From assembly GCF_900766305.1 (NCBI RefSeq), contig NZ_CAAFUZ010000046.1, positions 1-20,119 on the forward strand: a stretch of 20,119 nucleotides of DNA. The letters are read 5' to 3'. The DNA comes from an uncultured Gemella sp. Lineage in GTDB: Bacteria; Bacillota; Bacilli; Staphylococcales; Gemellaceae. Below, piece after piece: positions 7,261 to 15,879 of this stretch (positions are counted from its first letter, which is position 1; each line of letters begins with the position of its first letter). The position numbers and the translations under genes were made by a program. Under the pieces are notes generated by a model. It saw only the letters and a list, made by a program, of their open reading frames with translations, was not told the origin of the DNA and searched no databases.

Positions 7261-7342
7261 AAAAAATGGATCGACACCGATCCAGCCCGAAGGCAATTTA
7301 GATAAAATCTTTATTTGAACTTGAATGTAAATTTTGAATCTA
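7260..7342 (-). ncRNA. tracrRNA
   Basis: The anti-repeat (7343-7313) contains TTCAAAATTTACAT, which pairs with the upper stem of the crRNA repeat. It is followed by a bulge and then TTCAAA, which pairs with the repeat's first bases GTTTGA. Next come a small nexus-like hairpin AGAT-TTT-ATCT (7310-7300), a GCC-TTCG-GGC hairpin (7294-7285), and a 7-bp terminator hairpin TGGATCG/CGATCCA (7284-7267) followed by seven Ts. The expected length is about 83 nt. It lies between csn2 and the array in the same direction as both. Its role is to pair with pre-crRNA for RNase III processing and to load Cas9. The completeness of every module argues that it still works. Confidence 0.9.
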
Positions 7343-7347
7343 CTTAT

Positions 7348-7376
7348 ATTATACGAGTATTTTCGCAAAAATGCAA
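7348..7376 (-). promoter_or_regulatory. tracrRNA promoter
   Basis: A perfect TATAAT (7353-7348) lies 17 nt downstream of TTGCAT (7376-7371) and immediately upstream of the anti-repeat. The -35 box begins 3 nt past the csn2 stop codon. Confidence 0.7.
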
Positions 7377-7378
7377 TA

Positions 7379-8053
7379 CTATATTTCGCAATTGTCTCCA
7401 TCAAAAATATAAACTATTTCTTTATAATTTTCATTAGACAAGTTTTTAAATTGTTGATACTCTATATTTATGATATTTATTTTGTTCAATCATACTTCTT
7501 TATAAATTTCTATTATTTCATTTTCTCTGAAAACGTTATGAAGTCAGACTACAAAAATAATTTTACAACCACATAGTTCTGTTAATACTTTTAAGAACTT
7601 TATATATTTTTCTAAAATATCGTCATTTTCAACATGAACTTTAAAATCCCCAAGTTTTAATAAGGACAACATATCTATCTCATCACCTTGTTCAATTTCT
7701 AAAAAACTATTAAATATTAATTTTTCAAAATATACTCTAATATTTGTTGATAATTCATTATAACTTGAACTATCTTCAACTATTTCTTTAAGTAATGAAC
7801 TGTATATTTTTGATAGTACTTTTTTATTATTTATATCTATATTATATATATCGGTAATAATATAACTATTCTTGTCAAATGATATTTCTTTATTATCATT
7901 TAATAAGATGTAACTCCCTTCGTTACCTTTATGTTGATTGATTAATTCAATTATATTTTTTCGATAATATTTTTTATTTTCAAAAACTAATGTATATATA
8001 ATATTATCTTCTATTTCTATTTTTCTCTTCCAGTTTTTGTTAATAATCTTCAT
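7379..8053 (-). pseudogene. csn2: csn2, interrupted by two in-frame TGA codons
   Basis: Csn2 is a DNA-end-binding ring protein needed for spacer acquisition in type II-A systems. The frame from ATG 8053 is 225 codons to TAG at 7381-7379, the normal Csn2 length of about 220. It is broken by TGA at 7546-7544 (after 169 residues, following CGCKIIFVV) and again at 7492-7490. The sequence between and after the stops still reads like Csn2 (NEIIEIYKEV, then LNKINIINIEYQQF and VYIFDGDNCEI). There is no frameshift. A 169-residue product would lack about a quarter of the protein, so it is probably inactive. The start overlaps the cas2 stop as ATGA. Confidence 0.85.
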
Positions 8054-8370
8054 AGTTTTAATAACCTTTCATTATTATCCACATATTCAGTCTGACTCTC
8101 TCCTACTAAAAACTTCATCTTGGGAAACTGTTCCTCAGTAATCTGTAACACTTAAACTATCCCTTCATCTGGACACATTTTTCGAATACTCTTCACAATT
8201 AATTCAACACTATCTTGATTCATCGCTAACTTAACATAAACTGATTCTCACATCATGATAAATCCATTTTTTATTAGTGTTTTTCTAAATTTTCTATAGT
8301 TTCTTCTTTGAAGAGATATTTCTGTAGGAAGATCGAACATTACTAAAACTCTCATAAATCTATAACTCAT
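8050..8370 (-). pseudogene. cas2: cas2, interrupted by two in-frame stop codons
   Basis: Cas2 forms the core of the Cas1-Cas2 integrase. A single frame of 107 codons from ATG 8370 to TGA 8052-8050 reads as Cas2: [17 protein letters not shown] at the N-terminus, including the conserved D of MFDLPT, then [25 protein letters not shown], and VLQITEEQFPKMKFLVGE. It carries TGA at 8250-8248 (codon 41, where relatives have M-x-Q-x-SVY) and TAA at 8154-8152 (in the segment GIV-x-VLQIT). Translation would stop after 40 residues. Its start lies inside the 3' end of cas1 and its stop overlaps csn2 as ATGA, so the operon architecture is undisturbed. There are no frameshifts, which fits recent decay by substitution. 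Confidence 0.93.
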
Positions 8371-9235
8371 ACTTATACATCTTTATGTATTCTAAATCAT
8401 TTTCTTTTAATGAGGTAAACAAACTACGAACATATATTTTAATTGCATTAGCTACCGTTTGTTCTTTGGCATCAATTTCAACTATGTTATTTAGAATATT
8501 AACTAATAAGTTTTTGTGATCTTTAGTAAATTTATCAGCCTCTAAACTAAATACTGTTTCATCTACTAATATTCTGAAAGGTTCCATAAAATCACTGGCT
8601 AGATTAAATTTATTATATGGATTTCTGTGACATAAGCCTAACTGGGTAAAATATCCACACGATACAATTTCTCTATTAAAGGCAGATAATATAATTGAAT
8701 AACCATAATCTAATGCAGCATTCGTAAAGCATTCTTTATTTCTACTAAAATCCATACCAAACATTGCATTAAAGTATACCTTGGCTGCATGTCCTTCTCT
8801 GTTACTGCTGTCATTCCACTCTAGTTCTGTAAAATATTGTTCTAATAACTTATACTCTTCTTTACCTAAATTCTTTAACAGCAGCATTTGATTATTAATT
8901 TTTTCATATACTATTCTTGTCCATATTCGTTCTTTACTTTCGGTAGACCATTCTAACTGATTTTTATACTTTAGGCTTGTATCATGACTTCCATAGTATG
9001 GTATTAATTCCGAACTAGGATTTCTTTTTTCATCACAAAAGATTAACTTAATTTTATTTTTCATGAGTTCATTTAAAAGCACGGCGGTAATAGATACCGC
9101 TGTGCTTTCAATAATAATCATGTATATTTCGCTAAGACTAACTTTTCTAGTCTCCGCTTCTTTTCTTACAGTTAGGAAATTCAAGCTATAGTCTAGCTTC
9201 ACCTTATCTCTAACTATTATTATTCTTCATGTCAT
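8360..9235 (-). pseudogene. cas1: cas1 (type II-A integrase), probable nonsense mutation at codon 3
   Basis: Cas1 is the catalytic subunit of the spacer integrase. From ATG 9235, overlapping the end of cas9 and preceded by AGGGG, the frame reads Met-Thr-stop-RIIIVRDKVKLDYSLNF. Type II-A Cas1 proteins typically begin MTWR or MGWR, so TGA 9229-9227 replaces the Trp. With it the gene is 291 residues, the family length. The rest is intact, with catalytic-type residues in REGHAAKVYFNAMFG (Glu), LCHRNPYNKFNLASDFMEP (His, Asp). The only downstream rescue is GTG 9202, giving 280 residues without the first beta-strand and with a poor ribosome binding site. The product is therefore either absent or N-terminally truncated. 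With cas2 and csn2 also broken, loss of function is likely, but cas1 alone is less certain than the other two. Confidence 0.75.
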
Positions 9236-12200
9236 TCCCTTTATCCCCTATTATTGTTATTTCTTTTTCATAGAATCCTGTAACAGATTGTTCTACAATT
9301 GTAAATTCTTTTAAACTTGTTAAATCAAAATTTTGTTTTCCTCTAGTTGCTGTTATATTTATTAGTTTTAAATCATAAACCGTCTTCATATCTGTTAAAA
9401 GATTTAACATTTCTAAAAGAACTTTGCTCTGTTCCTCCTCGTTTAAGTTATTAAATTTATGTATTGTTTTCTCTTTTTCAAATTCTTGATATTTATTTGG
9501 TTTTTTATTGATTAATTCTGGTGTTTTCATTTTTTGTAATAACGCATAGTATAAATCAGTATTTTTCTTGCGAGTAATGTTCTTCGACAATTCTCCATCT
9601 TTATTATCTTTTTTCCAATTTGTAAATTTCACAAGTTCCTTAATATATTTTTCATTTTCTTTATCTATTAATACTTGTACTGCACTATCATATACAAAGT
9701 AATCACTTGTTTTACCTCCAACAAAATATGGATATCCTTCTAAACAAATTTTATCACCTATACATAGTTTTCTATATTTTAACCTAAAGTCTTTAATTTC
9801 TTCTCCAGATTTCAAATTAATTTGGCTTCTTCCAAATTTAACTAAAGTATTATCATCTTTAATATTTTGAGAAATAAAAATTGGAATTGGAATAATTCTT
9901 GTTATTTTCTCTTCACCTTTTTTGTTAACAAGTACATATTCAAAAATAGAATAATACGCTATTTTAATTTTTGTGAATCCACCATACTTAGCAACATCTT
10001 TCACTACAGAGTTAGAAGTTTTTAATGGATAATATACACCGTCTTTAGCTTTCCCTGCAACTTTAGCTTTATAAACTGTAGCATCGAATAACCCACCTTT
10101 TTGTTCAGATGTTCTTCTTGTTACCAAGATATTGTTATTATTCATGACTTTTTCCACTTGATAAATTGTTTTATCCATTTCCCAAGCTACTGTTTTTGAA
10201 TCACTAACATTTTCATAGAATACCTTATTAAGTGAGTATTTTCTTCCATCTTTTTTATCTTTAATAAAATTAAATACATTTCGCGTAAACTTAGTATCAT
10301 ATACATTTCCTACCACTACGTTCAAGTAAGAATCCTTGGCATGATGAAAATTGTTGATTTCACGTACTTTTACTAACTGTTCATTATTATTTGATTTACT
10401 ATTTCCGTCTTTAATTTTTCCGAAGTCTTTTCTAAATCTAGATACATTTTCTGCTTTAGAGTAACAGATTGAAGTTTCTGGATTTAATTCTCCTAAGATG
10501 CTAGCTACTGCTTTTACAGATTGAGATGTTTCTACTAATTGTCGTGCTATGAAACCACTCAGCTCTTCATCAGAGAACTCTTCTGTTCTAACTAATCTAT
10601 TATATTTTTCATCAGTTATTAATCCTTTTTCTTTTAAGAATTTCCAGAATCTTCTATTGTTAGGTGTTTGGAAATCTGAGCCTAAAGGATATCTGTCTCC
10701 TTTCTTAGCATTTAATTCTCTTTCTACCAATACCGTATTAGTAAAGCCATCGTCTTTTACTTTTGACTGCGGGTAGATGTGATCTATATCATATTTTTTA
10801 GTATTTAGATCTTTAAAAGTAATTGGTTTACCGCTATACATACATCTTCCTAACTGAGTATAATATAGATATAGTTTTTTCGCTTTTAGCTTAGACGGTT
10901 CTTCAGAGCTTAGTCTATTGTTCAATGTATCAAACTTTAACTCTTCAATTTCTTTTTCTAGCTCTTTTACATCTTTTTTTACGGCTTTATAAGCAAGTTC
11001 TAATTGTTTTTTACGCGAATCTGTTGGTTCTTTCTTCCCTTGGTTAGATCTAGTTGTCTCTACAAAGATTTTTGCAGGTGCACAACCTATAATCTTCTTA
11101 AGTTCTTCTACTATTCTAATAGTTTGCCAAATTGAACGTCTAACAGCTGGTGATACATATAAATTATCTAAGATTTCTGGTGTAATCTCTGTTACATCTT
11201 CTTTAAGATCTTTATTGAATTCGACTATTTGTTGAGAGTAATCGAATCTATCTGCCAATAATTCCATAAATAGAATATTATTCTGACGCATTGCTCCAAT
11301 GATGTTTAAACATTCTCCTGTTTCTTCATTGTACACTTTTTTACTAACTACTTCTGTCAATAGTTTTCTTGAGAATCTTCCCCAATCCTTATAAACTAAT
11401 CTAGACATTTTTGTAATTTCATCCTTAGAATATACATCTCCATAAACAGATTCAATTTTTGCTTTTATTAGTTTTCTAGATTCTCCGTATAATGTAATCC
11501 AAAGAATTATGTTTTCTACATGTTCAGAGTTAAACTTGTTCTCTAGGATTTTCTTGAAATCTCTATAAGACTTAAGATCATTTTTCACAGTAATATCTAT
11601 ACCTGTGATTTCACCTTTACCATCTATATAACCTTCTGCTTTAAGGAGATTTTTTATACTAGTTTTTGTTACTTTTTTCCCTTGTTGTTTAAACAGTTTC
11701 TCTATAATTGTATTTCTAGCTTCAAGACTAATTCTATTACCATCGTATTTAAGTGCATTCAATTCATTTAATAATGCAAATTCAGAGTAAAGTAATGAAC
11801 TTTTCGGAAGCACATCTTCTCCTTTAAGATATGTACATTTGTTAGTTAAGTTTGTAATAAATTTCTCTGCACTTGCATTTTCATCTATAACTTTACTATA
11901 GTTCCATGGTGTTACTGGTGTATCTTCATAACCTTTATTTCTCACGGACCATGCAAAGCCTCCTTCTTTTGCTTTTTTACTAGAGTTAAGAGGACCAACA
12001 TAGTAAGGTATTCTGAATTCTAATAATTGAATGACTTTTTCTCTTATACTGTAACCACTTTCGTCTTTTTCATCTAAAAAGTTATGATATTTAGCTGCAT
12101 TATCTAATATTTTCACCAATTCTTCTTTATAAATTTGATAAGGTACAACTGAATTATCTTTTGTTCTTTGTAGTGGCAAGAACTGCTCTAATTCTAAATC

Positions 12201-13385
12201 TTTAATAATTTCAGCCTTAACTGAACTTTCTTCTAATTTTTCTAATTCTTTAACTAGGAATTTTTTGAAGTCTTCGTAATTACATCCTTTACCTTCTTCA
12301 CTCTTACGAATATAATTTACGTAGTTAGTGCCTTTATCTTTATCTTCTTTAAATATCGAAGCATACAATTCCACTTTTTTATCGTCAGACAGTTTAGAAT
12401 CATTTTTCACAAGATTTTTTAATTTTAATAAATCATCTCTATGTTTTTCAAAAAGTTCTACTTTTGATTCTGATAGTGTTTTTCCTTCTTTTTTAATATC
12501 TGATAAAATAATACTATCATAAACTAGCTTAGCTAAATCAAGAAGCTCTATATAATTTGATAATACTTGTTCATAATCATGACGAACTTCTTCATAAATT
12601 TTCTCTTTTAATGATACAGATTTTATAGATGCATCTAATTCTTTATATTCGTCTATTGCGAATAATTTATTCAGCGAAGTTTTTCCACCAAAAATCAATC
12701 TAAATACTTCTAATAATTGTTTTTCTTTTGGATAAAGTTTCTTAAGATCATTTACCTTGTCTGTTAAAGTTTTTTTCTCTAATGATATATCCGCAATTTT
12801 ACCAACAACTTCTTCTGTTACTTCAAATCCTACATTAAGTATATCAAGTTCTAATAATTCTTTAATTAAATTGTTTAAATTACCATCTTTAAAGCTTTGA
12901 CCTTGTAGTAAAAAGTGCCCTCTATTCTTAATGATATGATGTATAGCTAAAAATACCTTTCTTATGTCTGGAGTTTTTTCAGTCATAAGTTTTGATCTTA
13001 AATGATAGATTGTTGGATAATCTTTATAATAATCTTTATCTGTATACTCTTTATCGTTAAAAATCGCATAAGGTACCTTATGAGTTTTATCTTCATAATG
13101 GTATTGACTTTCTTTTAATCTTAGAAAGAAATTCTCATCCATTTTTTTCACTTCACTAGCAAATAACTCCTCAAGAAGATTTAAACGCCATTTCCTTCTA
13201 GCTAGTCTTCTTCTACTAGAACGATATCCTCGACGATCTTCAGCTGTTGTAGCTTCTTCGAATAATCTAACTCCCCATAATCTTTTTTTATTTTTTCTAA
13301 TTATTTTATATTCAGTATCAGCCGCTGCCCAACCTACACTCGCAGAACCAATATCTAAACCAAGATACCATGTTTTATGAACCAT
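9210..13385 (-). CDS. cas9: CRISPR-associated endonuclease Cas9 (type II-A)
   Basis: Cas9 is the RNA-guided double-strand endonuclease of the locus; it uses the crRNA and tracrRNA encoded downstream. At 1391 residues it is close to the 1368 of S. pyogenes Cas9. Modules in order: RuvC-I YLGLDIGSASVGW with D11, an Arg-rich bridge helix (RRGYRSSRRRLARRKWR), the recognition lobe (about 80-730, including IHHIIKNRGHFLLQG), RuvC-II IFVETTRSNQGKK with E776, HNH YDIDHIYPQSKVKDD with D868, H869 and N892, RuvC-III FHHAKDSYLNVVVG with H1015 and D1018, and a C-terminal PAM-interacting region. All nuclease residues are present, there are no internal stops, and the single frame is intact, in contrast to the three genes downstream. 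The ribosome binding site GGAGG lies before ATG 13385. The PAM cannot be read from sequence alone. Confidence 0.97.
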   Translation of the reverse strand: MVHKTWYLGLDIGSASVGWAAADTEYKIIRKNKKRLWGVRLFEEATTAEDRRGYRSSRRRLARRKWRLNLLEELFASEVKKMDENFFLRLKESQYHYEDKTHKVPYAIFNDKEYTDKDYYKDYPTIYHLRSKLMTEKTPDIRKVFLAIHHIIKNRGHFLLQGQSFKDGNLNNLIKELLELDILNVGFEVTEEVVGKIADISLEKKTLTDKVNDLKKLYPKEKQLLEVFRLIFGGKTSLNKLFAIDEYKELDASIKSVSLKEKIYEEVRHDYEQVLSNYIELLDLAKLVYDSIILSDIKKEGKTLSESKVELFEKHRDDLLKLKNLVKNDSKLSDDKKVELYASIFKEDKDKGTNYVNYIRKSEEGKGCNYEDFKKFLVKELEKLEESSVKAEIIKDLELEQFLPLQRTKDNSVVPYQIYKEELVKILDNAAKYHNFLDEKDESGYSIREKVIQLLEFRIPYYVGPLNSSKKAKEGGFAWSVRNKGYEDTPVTPWNYSKVIDENASAEKFITNLTNKCTYLKGEDVLPKSSLLYSEFALLNELNALKYDGNRISLEARNTIIEKLFKQQGKKVTKTSIKNLLKAEGYIDGKGEITGIDITVKNDLKSYRDFKKILENKFNSEHVENIILWITLYGESRKLIKAKIESVYGDVYSKDEITKMSRLVYKDWGRFSRKLLTEVVSKKVYNEETGECLNIIGAMRQNNILFMELLADRFDYSQQIVEFNKDLKEDVTEITPEILDNLYVSPAVRRSIWQTIRIVEELKKIIGCAPAKIFVETTRSNQGKKEPTDSRKKQLELAYKAVKKDVKELEKEIEELKFDTLNNRLSSEEPSKLKAKKLYLYYTQLGRCMYSGKPITFKDLNTKKYDIDHIYPQSKVKDDGFTNTVLVERELNAKKGDRYPLGSDFQTPNNRRFWKFLKEKGLITDEKYNRLVRTEEFSDEELSGFIARQLVETSQSVKAVASILGELNPETSICYSKAENVSRFRKDFGKIKDGNSKSNNNEQLVKVREINNFHHAKDSYLNVVVGNVYDTKFTRNVFNFIKDKKDGRKYSLNKVFYENVSDSKTVAWEMDKTIYQVEKVMNNNNILVTRRTSEQKGGLFDATVYKAKVAGKAKDGVYYPLKTSNSVVKDVAKYGGFTKIKIAYYSIFEYVLVNKKGEEKITRIIPIPIFISQNIKDDNTLVKFGRSQINLKSGEEIKDFRLKYRKLCIGDKICLEGYPYFVGGKTSDYFVYDSAVQVLIDKENEKYIKELVKFTNWKKDNKDGELSKNITRKKNTDLYYALLQKMKTPELINKKPNKYQEFEKEKTIHKFNNLNEEEQSKVLLEMLNLLTDMKTVYDLKLINITATRGKQNFDLTSLKEFTIVEQSVTGFYEKEITIIGDKGNDMKNNNS

Positions 13386-13441
13386 ATGTCCTTTTCCTCC
13401 ACAGAAATTTTATTACGTGTATAAAAACACTTTCATATCTT

Positions 13442-13470
13442 ATTTTATCATAAATACTGTAAATCTTGAA
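13442..13470 (-). promoter_or_regulatory. Possible cas operon promoter
   Basis: TTCAAG (13470-13465), 17 nt, then TGA-TAAAAT (13450-13442), an extended -10-like box. It predicts a leader of about 50 nt before cas9. The match is modest. Confidence 0.4.
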
Positions 13471-13600
13471 AGTAATGTAAAATATTTTTTTCATCTTTTA
13501 TAAATCTGTATAAATACCATTAAATTTTATTATTATTGCTATTTAATAACTTTATCCCAATCTTCAAAAGTGTTAAAATTAATATTAAGGGGGAATCATT

Positions 13601-14146
13601 ATGAATAAAAAGGTATTTATTATTTTCTTTAGTTTATTCACGGTAATATTTTTAGTTATCGCTTTGATAATTAATCATACTGGTGAAAGTTATAAAGAAG
13701 CAACTATCAATGGAGTTTTTATCAAGGGGGATAAGACAAAGTATAAAGTTAAACTTATAAAAAAAGTTGATGGCGATACTATTATAGTTAACTTCAACAA
13801 CAAAGAATTGAAAGTAAGATATTTATTAATTGATACACCAGAAACCGTCAAACCTGGTGTTGAGGTTCAGAAATATGGACCAGAAGCTAGTGAACTAAAT
13901 GGCAAACTATTATCTAATGCTAAAGATGTTGAAATCGAATTTGATGTTTATGAGAAAGAAGACAAATATCATAGAGCATTGTGCTATGTTTATGCAGATG
14001 GAAAAAGTGTTCAAGAAGAGTTATTACTGGCAGGTCTAGCTGAAATAAAATATGTAAAACCACTTGATACAAGATACTTAGATAAATTTAAAAAAGCTCA
14101 AAACAAAGCAAAAAGTAACAAAAGAAATCTCTGGTCAAATGCATAA
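13601..14146 (+). CDS. Membrane-anchored or secreted thermonuclease-like protein (SNase domain)
   Basis: A calcium-dependent nuclease of the staphylococcal (thermonuclease) type, expected to act outside the membrane on DNA or RNA. Residues 4-25 form one hydrophobic segment after MNKK, a signal peptide or N-terminal anchor; I see no lipobox Cys. The SNase fold follows: KKVDGDTIIV with D59, VRYLLIDTPET with R73, D78 and E81, and EDKYHRALCYVY with R125. These correspond to D21, R35, D40, E43 and R87 of the S. aureus enzyme. Length is 181 residues, usual for the family. AAGGGGG precedes ATG 13601. The gene stands alone, divergent from cas9 and convergent with the permease. Nothing ties it to CRISPR beyond position. 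Confidence 0.9.
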   Translation: MNKKVFIIFFSLFTVIFLVIALIINHTGESYKEATINGVFIKGDKTKYKVKLIKKVDGDTIIVNFNNKELKVRYLLIDTPETVKPGVEVQKYGPEASELNGKLLSNAKDVEIEFDVYEKEDKYHRALCYVYADGKSVQEELLLAGLAEIKYVKPLDTRYLDKFKKAQNKAKSNKRNLWSNA

Positions 14147-14197
14147 TTTGTAAAAAAATTTATTACTATATACGTTATAATTTTGAACATAAAAAAC

Positions 14198-14223
14198 CGA
14201 CTATAACCAAAAGGCTATAGTCG
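14198..14223. terminator. Bidirectional terminator between the nuclease and permease genes
   Basis: CGACTATA-A-CC / GG-C-TATAGTCG form 10 pairs with one mismatch around an AAAA loop. T-runs lie on both strands (14228-14235 on plus, 14197-14192 on minus). It serves the convergent 3' ends. Confidence 0.85.
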
Positions 14224-14239
14224 ATTCTTTTTTTACATT

Positions 14240-15610
14240 CTATTCAATTTTACTATGTTTATATGAATATGTGAAGTATACGATTAATCCTACGATTACC
14301 CATACGAAGAAGATAATCCATGAAGTTAATGTAACACTGTATAGTAAAGCTGCGAATAATACAATTGAGATAATTGGTAATACTGGCATACCTGGTACTC
14401 TAAATCCACGTTTTACATCTGGGAATTTTTTGTAGAATACGATAGTAGTGTAACTTACTAATGCGAATGCGATGATAGAAGCTACGTTAGCAAGTTCTGC
14501 TAATTTTCCTAATGGTAAGAACCCAGCTAATACTGCAGTTAAGCATCCTAAAGACCATGTAACTGTACTTGGTACTTTGTTGTCATTAACTTTAGTGAAT
14601 ACTTTTGGTAATAATCCATCACGTGCGATTGTATAAGCGATACGAATACCTGCATACATGAATGATAAGATACCAGCCATAAGTCCGATTACTGCCCCTA
14701 AAGAAACAATTCCGGCAACTTTATTTTGACCTACTTCTTCAAGTACGAATACTAATGCATCCCCTGCTCCAAGACGGTTATACTCAACAACCCCTGTTAA
14801 CACTAGACATACTAAGATATAGAATGCAGTACATACGATCATAGTGACAATGATAGCTTTTGGTAAGGCTTTTTCTGGATTGATTGTTTCTTCTGCTGAA
14901 GTAGAAATTGCATCAAATCCAAGATAAGCAAAGAATACTGTAGTGGCTGCTAACATTACCCCTGAGAAACCTGTAGGTGCAAAATTGTTTGTCCAGTGTG
15001 TTGGTTCAACATAGAATGATCCAACAACGATGAATAAGATTACGATACCAACTTTTGCAGCTACCATAAGGTTATTTACAAGTTTACTACTTGATGTACC
15101 TCTTGATAGTAAGAATGTAATTAATAATACAATTACGATAGCTGGAATGTTACCATATCCTCCATCTGACGGTAATGTGTAATATACTTTAGGGAGTTCT
15201 ACACCAAGACCTGCCAGTAGACGAGAGAAGTAACTTGACCAACCATTTGATACAGTGGCTGCAGAAAGAACATATCCTCCAATTAATACCCAACCTATAA
15301 TATAGGCTACAATTTCACCAATTGACACATATAAGTATGTATATGTACTACCACTTGATGGAATTGTTGAAGCTAGTTCCGCATAACAAAGTGCTGCTAA
15401 ACAACAGGCAACCCCTGCGATCAAGAATGAAAAGATTACGGCTGGTCCAGCTTCTGCTGAAGCCTTACCAGTTAATACTAGAATCCCTGATCCTATAATC
15501 GCCCCGATCCCGAATAGAATTAAGTCCATCGTTCTCATCGTAGGAGCTAAAGTTTTACTTCTAGCTTCTGCTAAAATAGATTCAACTGATTTTTTTCTTA
15601 AAATACTCAT
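14240..15610 (-). CDS. APC superfamily amino acid permease (CAT/YfnA-like), copy 1
   Basis: A secondary transporter of 456 residues with about 12 hydrophobic segments. TM1 carries the substrate-binding glycine motif FGIGAIIGSGILVLTGKA. Other family segments are AELASTIPSSGSTYTYLYV in TM3 and GFDAISTSAEETINPEKALP in the TM6 region. Such permeases take up amino acids with protons. Its position beside alanine dehydrogenase suggests alanine or another small neutral amino acid, but the substrate cannot be read from the sequence. It aligns without gaps with the permease at 17713-19083; I count 53 differences by eye, about 88% identity. TTAGGAGGA precedes ATG 15610. Confidence 0.92.
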   Translation of the reverse strand: MSILRKKSVESILAEARSKTLAPTMRTMDLILFGIGAIIGSGILVLTGKASAEAGPAVIFSFLIAGVACCLAALCYAELASTIPSSGSTYTYLYVSIGEIVAYIIGWVLIGGYVLSAATVSNGWSSYFSRLLAGLGVELPKVYYTLPSDGGYGNIPAIVIVLLITFLLSRGTSSSKLVNNLMVAAKVGIVILFIVVGSFYVEPTHWTNNFAPTGFSGVMLAATTVFFAYLGFDAISTSAEETINPEKALPKAIIVTMIVCTAFYILVCLVLTGVVEYNRLGAGDALVFVLEEVGQNKVAGIVSLGAVIGLMAGILSFMYAGIRIAYTIARDGLLPKVFTKVNDNKVPSTVTWSLGCLTAVLAGFLPLGKLAELANVASIIAFALVSYTTIVFYKKFPDVKRGFRVPGMPVLPIISIVLFAALLYSVTLTSWIIFFVWVIVGLIVYFTYSYKHSKIE

Positions 15611-15663
15611 AATAAATCCTCCTAATTTTTTAAATATTCTCCCTACTAATATTCTTTAATTAA

Positions 15664-15714
15664 ATTATAGCATAGTTGTAAACCTTTTACTACAGTTACT
15701 TAGGTATATGTAAG
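15664..15714 (-). promoter_or_regulatory. Promoter of permease copy 1 with upstream motif
   Basis: TG-C-TATAAT (15672-15664, minus strand) is a clear extended -10 about 53 nt before the start. Upstream (15714-15695), CTTACATA and TAAGTAA resemble the two halves of the palindrome ahead of permease copy 2, here 4 nt apart. Confidence 0.55.
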
Positions 15715-15802
15715 CCACTTTGTGATTTAACAATAAATATATTACTATTTTTCTGTTTTTCGTTTTATAATTTTTCTACAATATACCCTTTATAAAATAA
15801 GT

Positions 15803-15829
15803 GAGTGCTCTATAACAGATAGAGCACTC
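15803..15829 (-). terminator. ald terminator
   Basis: GAGTGCTCTAT (15803-15813) pairs perfectly with 15819-15829 around a 5-nt loop. It lies about 50 bp beyond the ald stop; the T-rich stretch after it on the minus strand is weak. Confidence 0.7.
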
Positions 15830-15879
15830 TATTTATACAAATTTCCAACTATTTCATATTTTTAATTTCAACTATTATA

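Noticed and set aside
7219..7404. A minus-strand open frame across the tracrRNA
   Set aside because: It overlaps the tracrRNA and the csn2 tail, has no ribosome binding site, and its sequence is explained by RNA structure.
8360..9202. cas1 as an intact 280-residue gene from GTG 9202
   Set aside because: The family N-terminus lies upstream in the same frame, broken by TGA. The GTG has no good ribosome binding site and lacks the first beta-strand.
7379..9229. TGA read as tryptophan (alternative code) to rescue the cas genes
   Set aside because: Trp in cas9 is TGG, cas2 uses TGA as its natural stop overlapping csn2, cas2 also has a TAA, and the csn2 and cas2 TGA sites are not Trp positions in relatives as I recall them.
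13601..14146. Nuclease as a CRISPR accessory (cas4-like) protein
   Set aside because: It is a clear SNase-fold protein with a membrane or signal segment and its own transcription unit; adjacency to cas9 is the only link.
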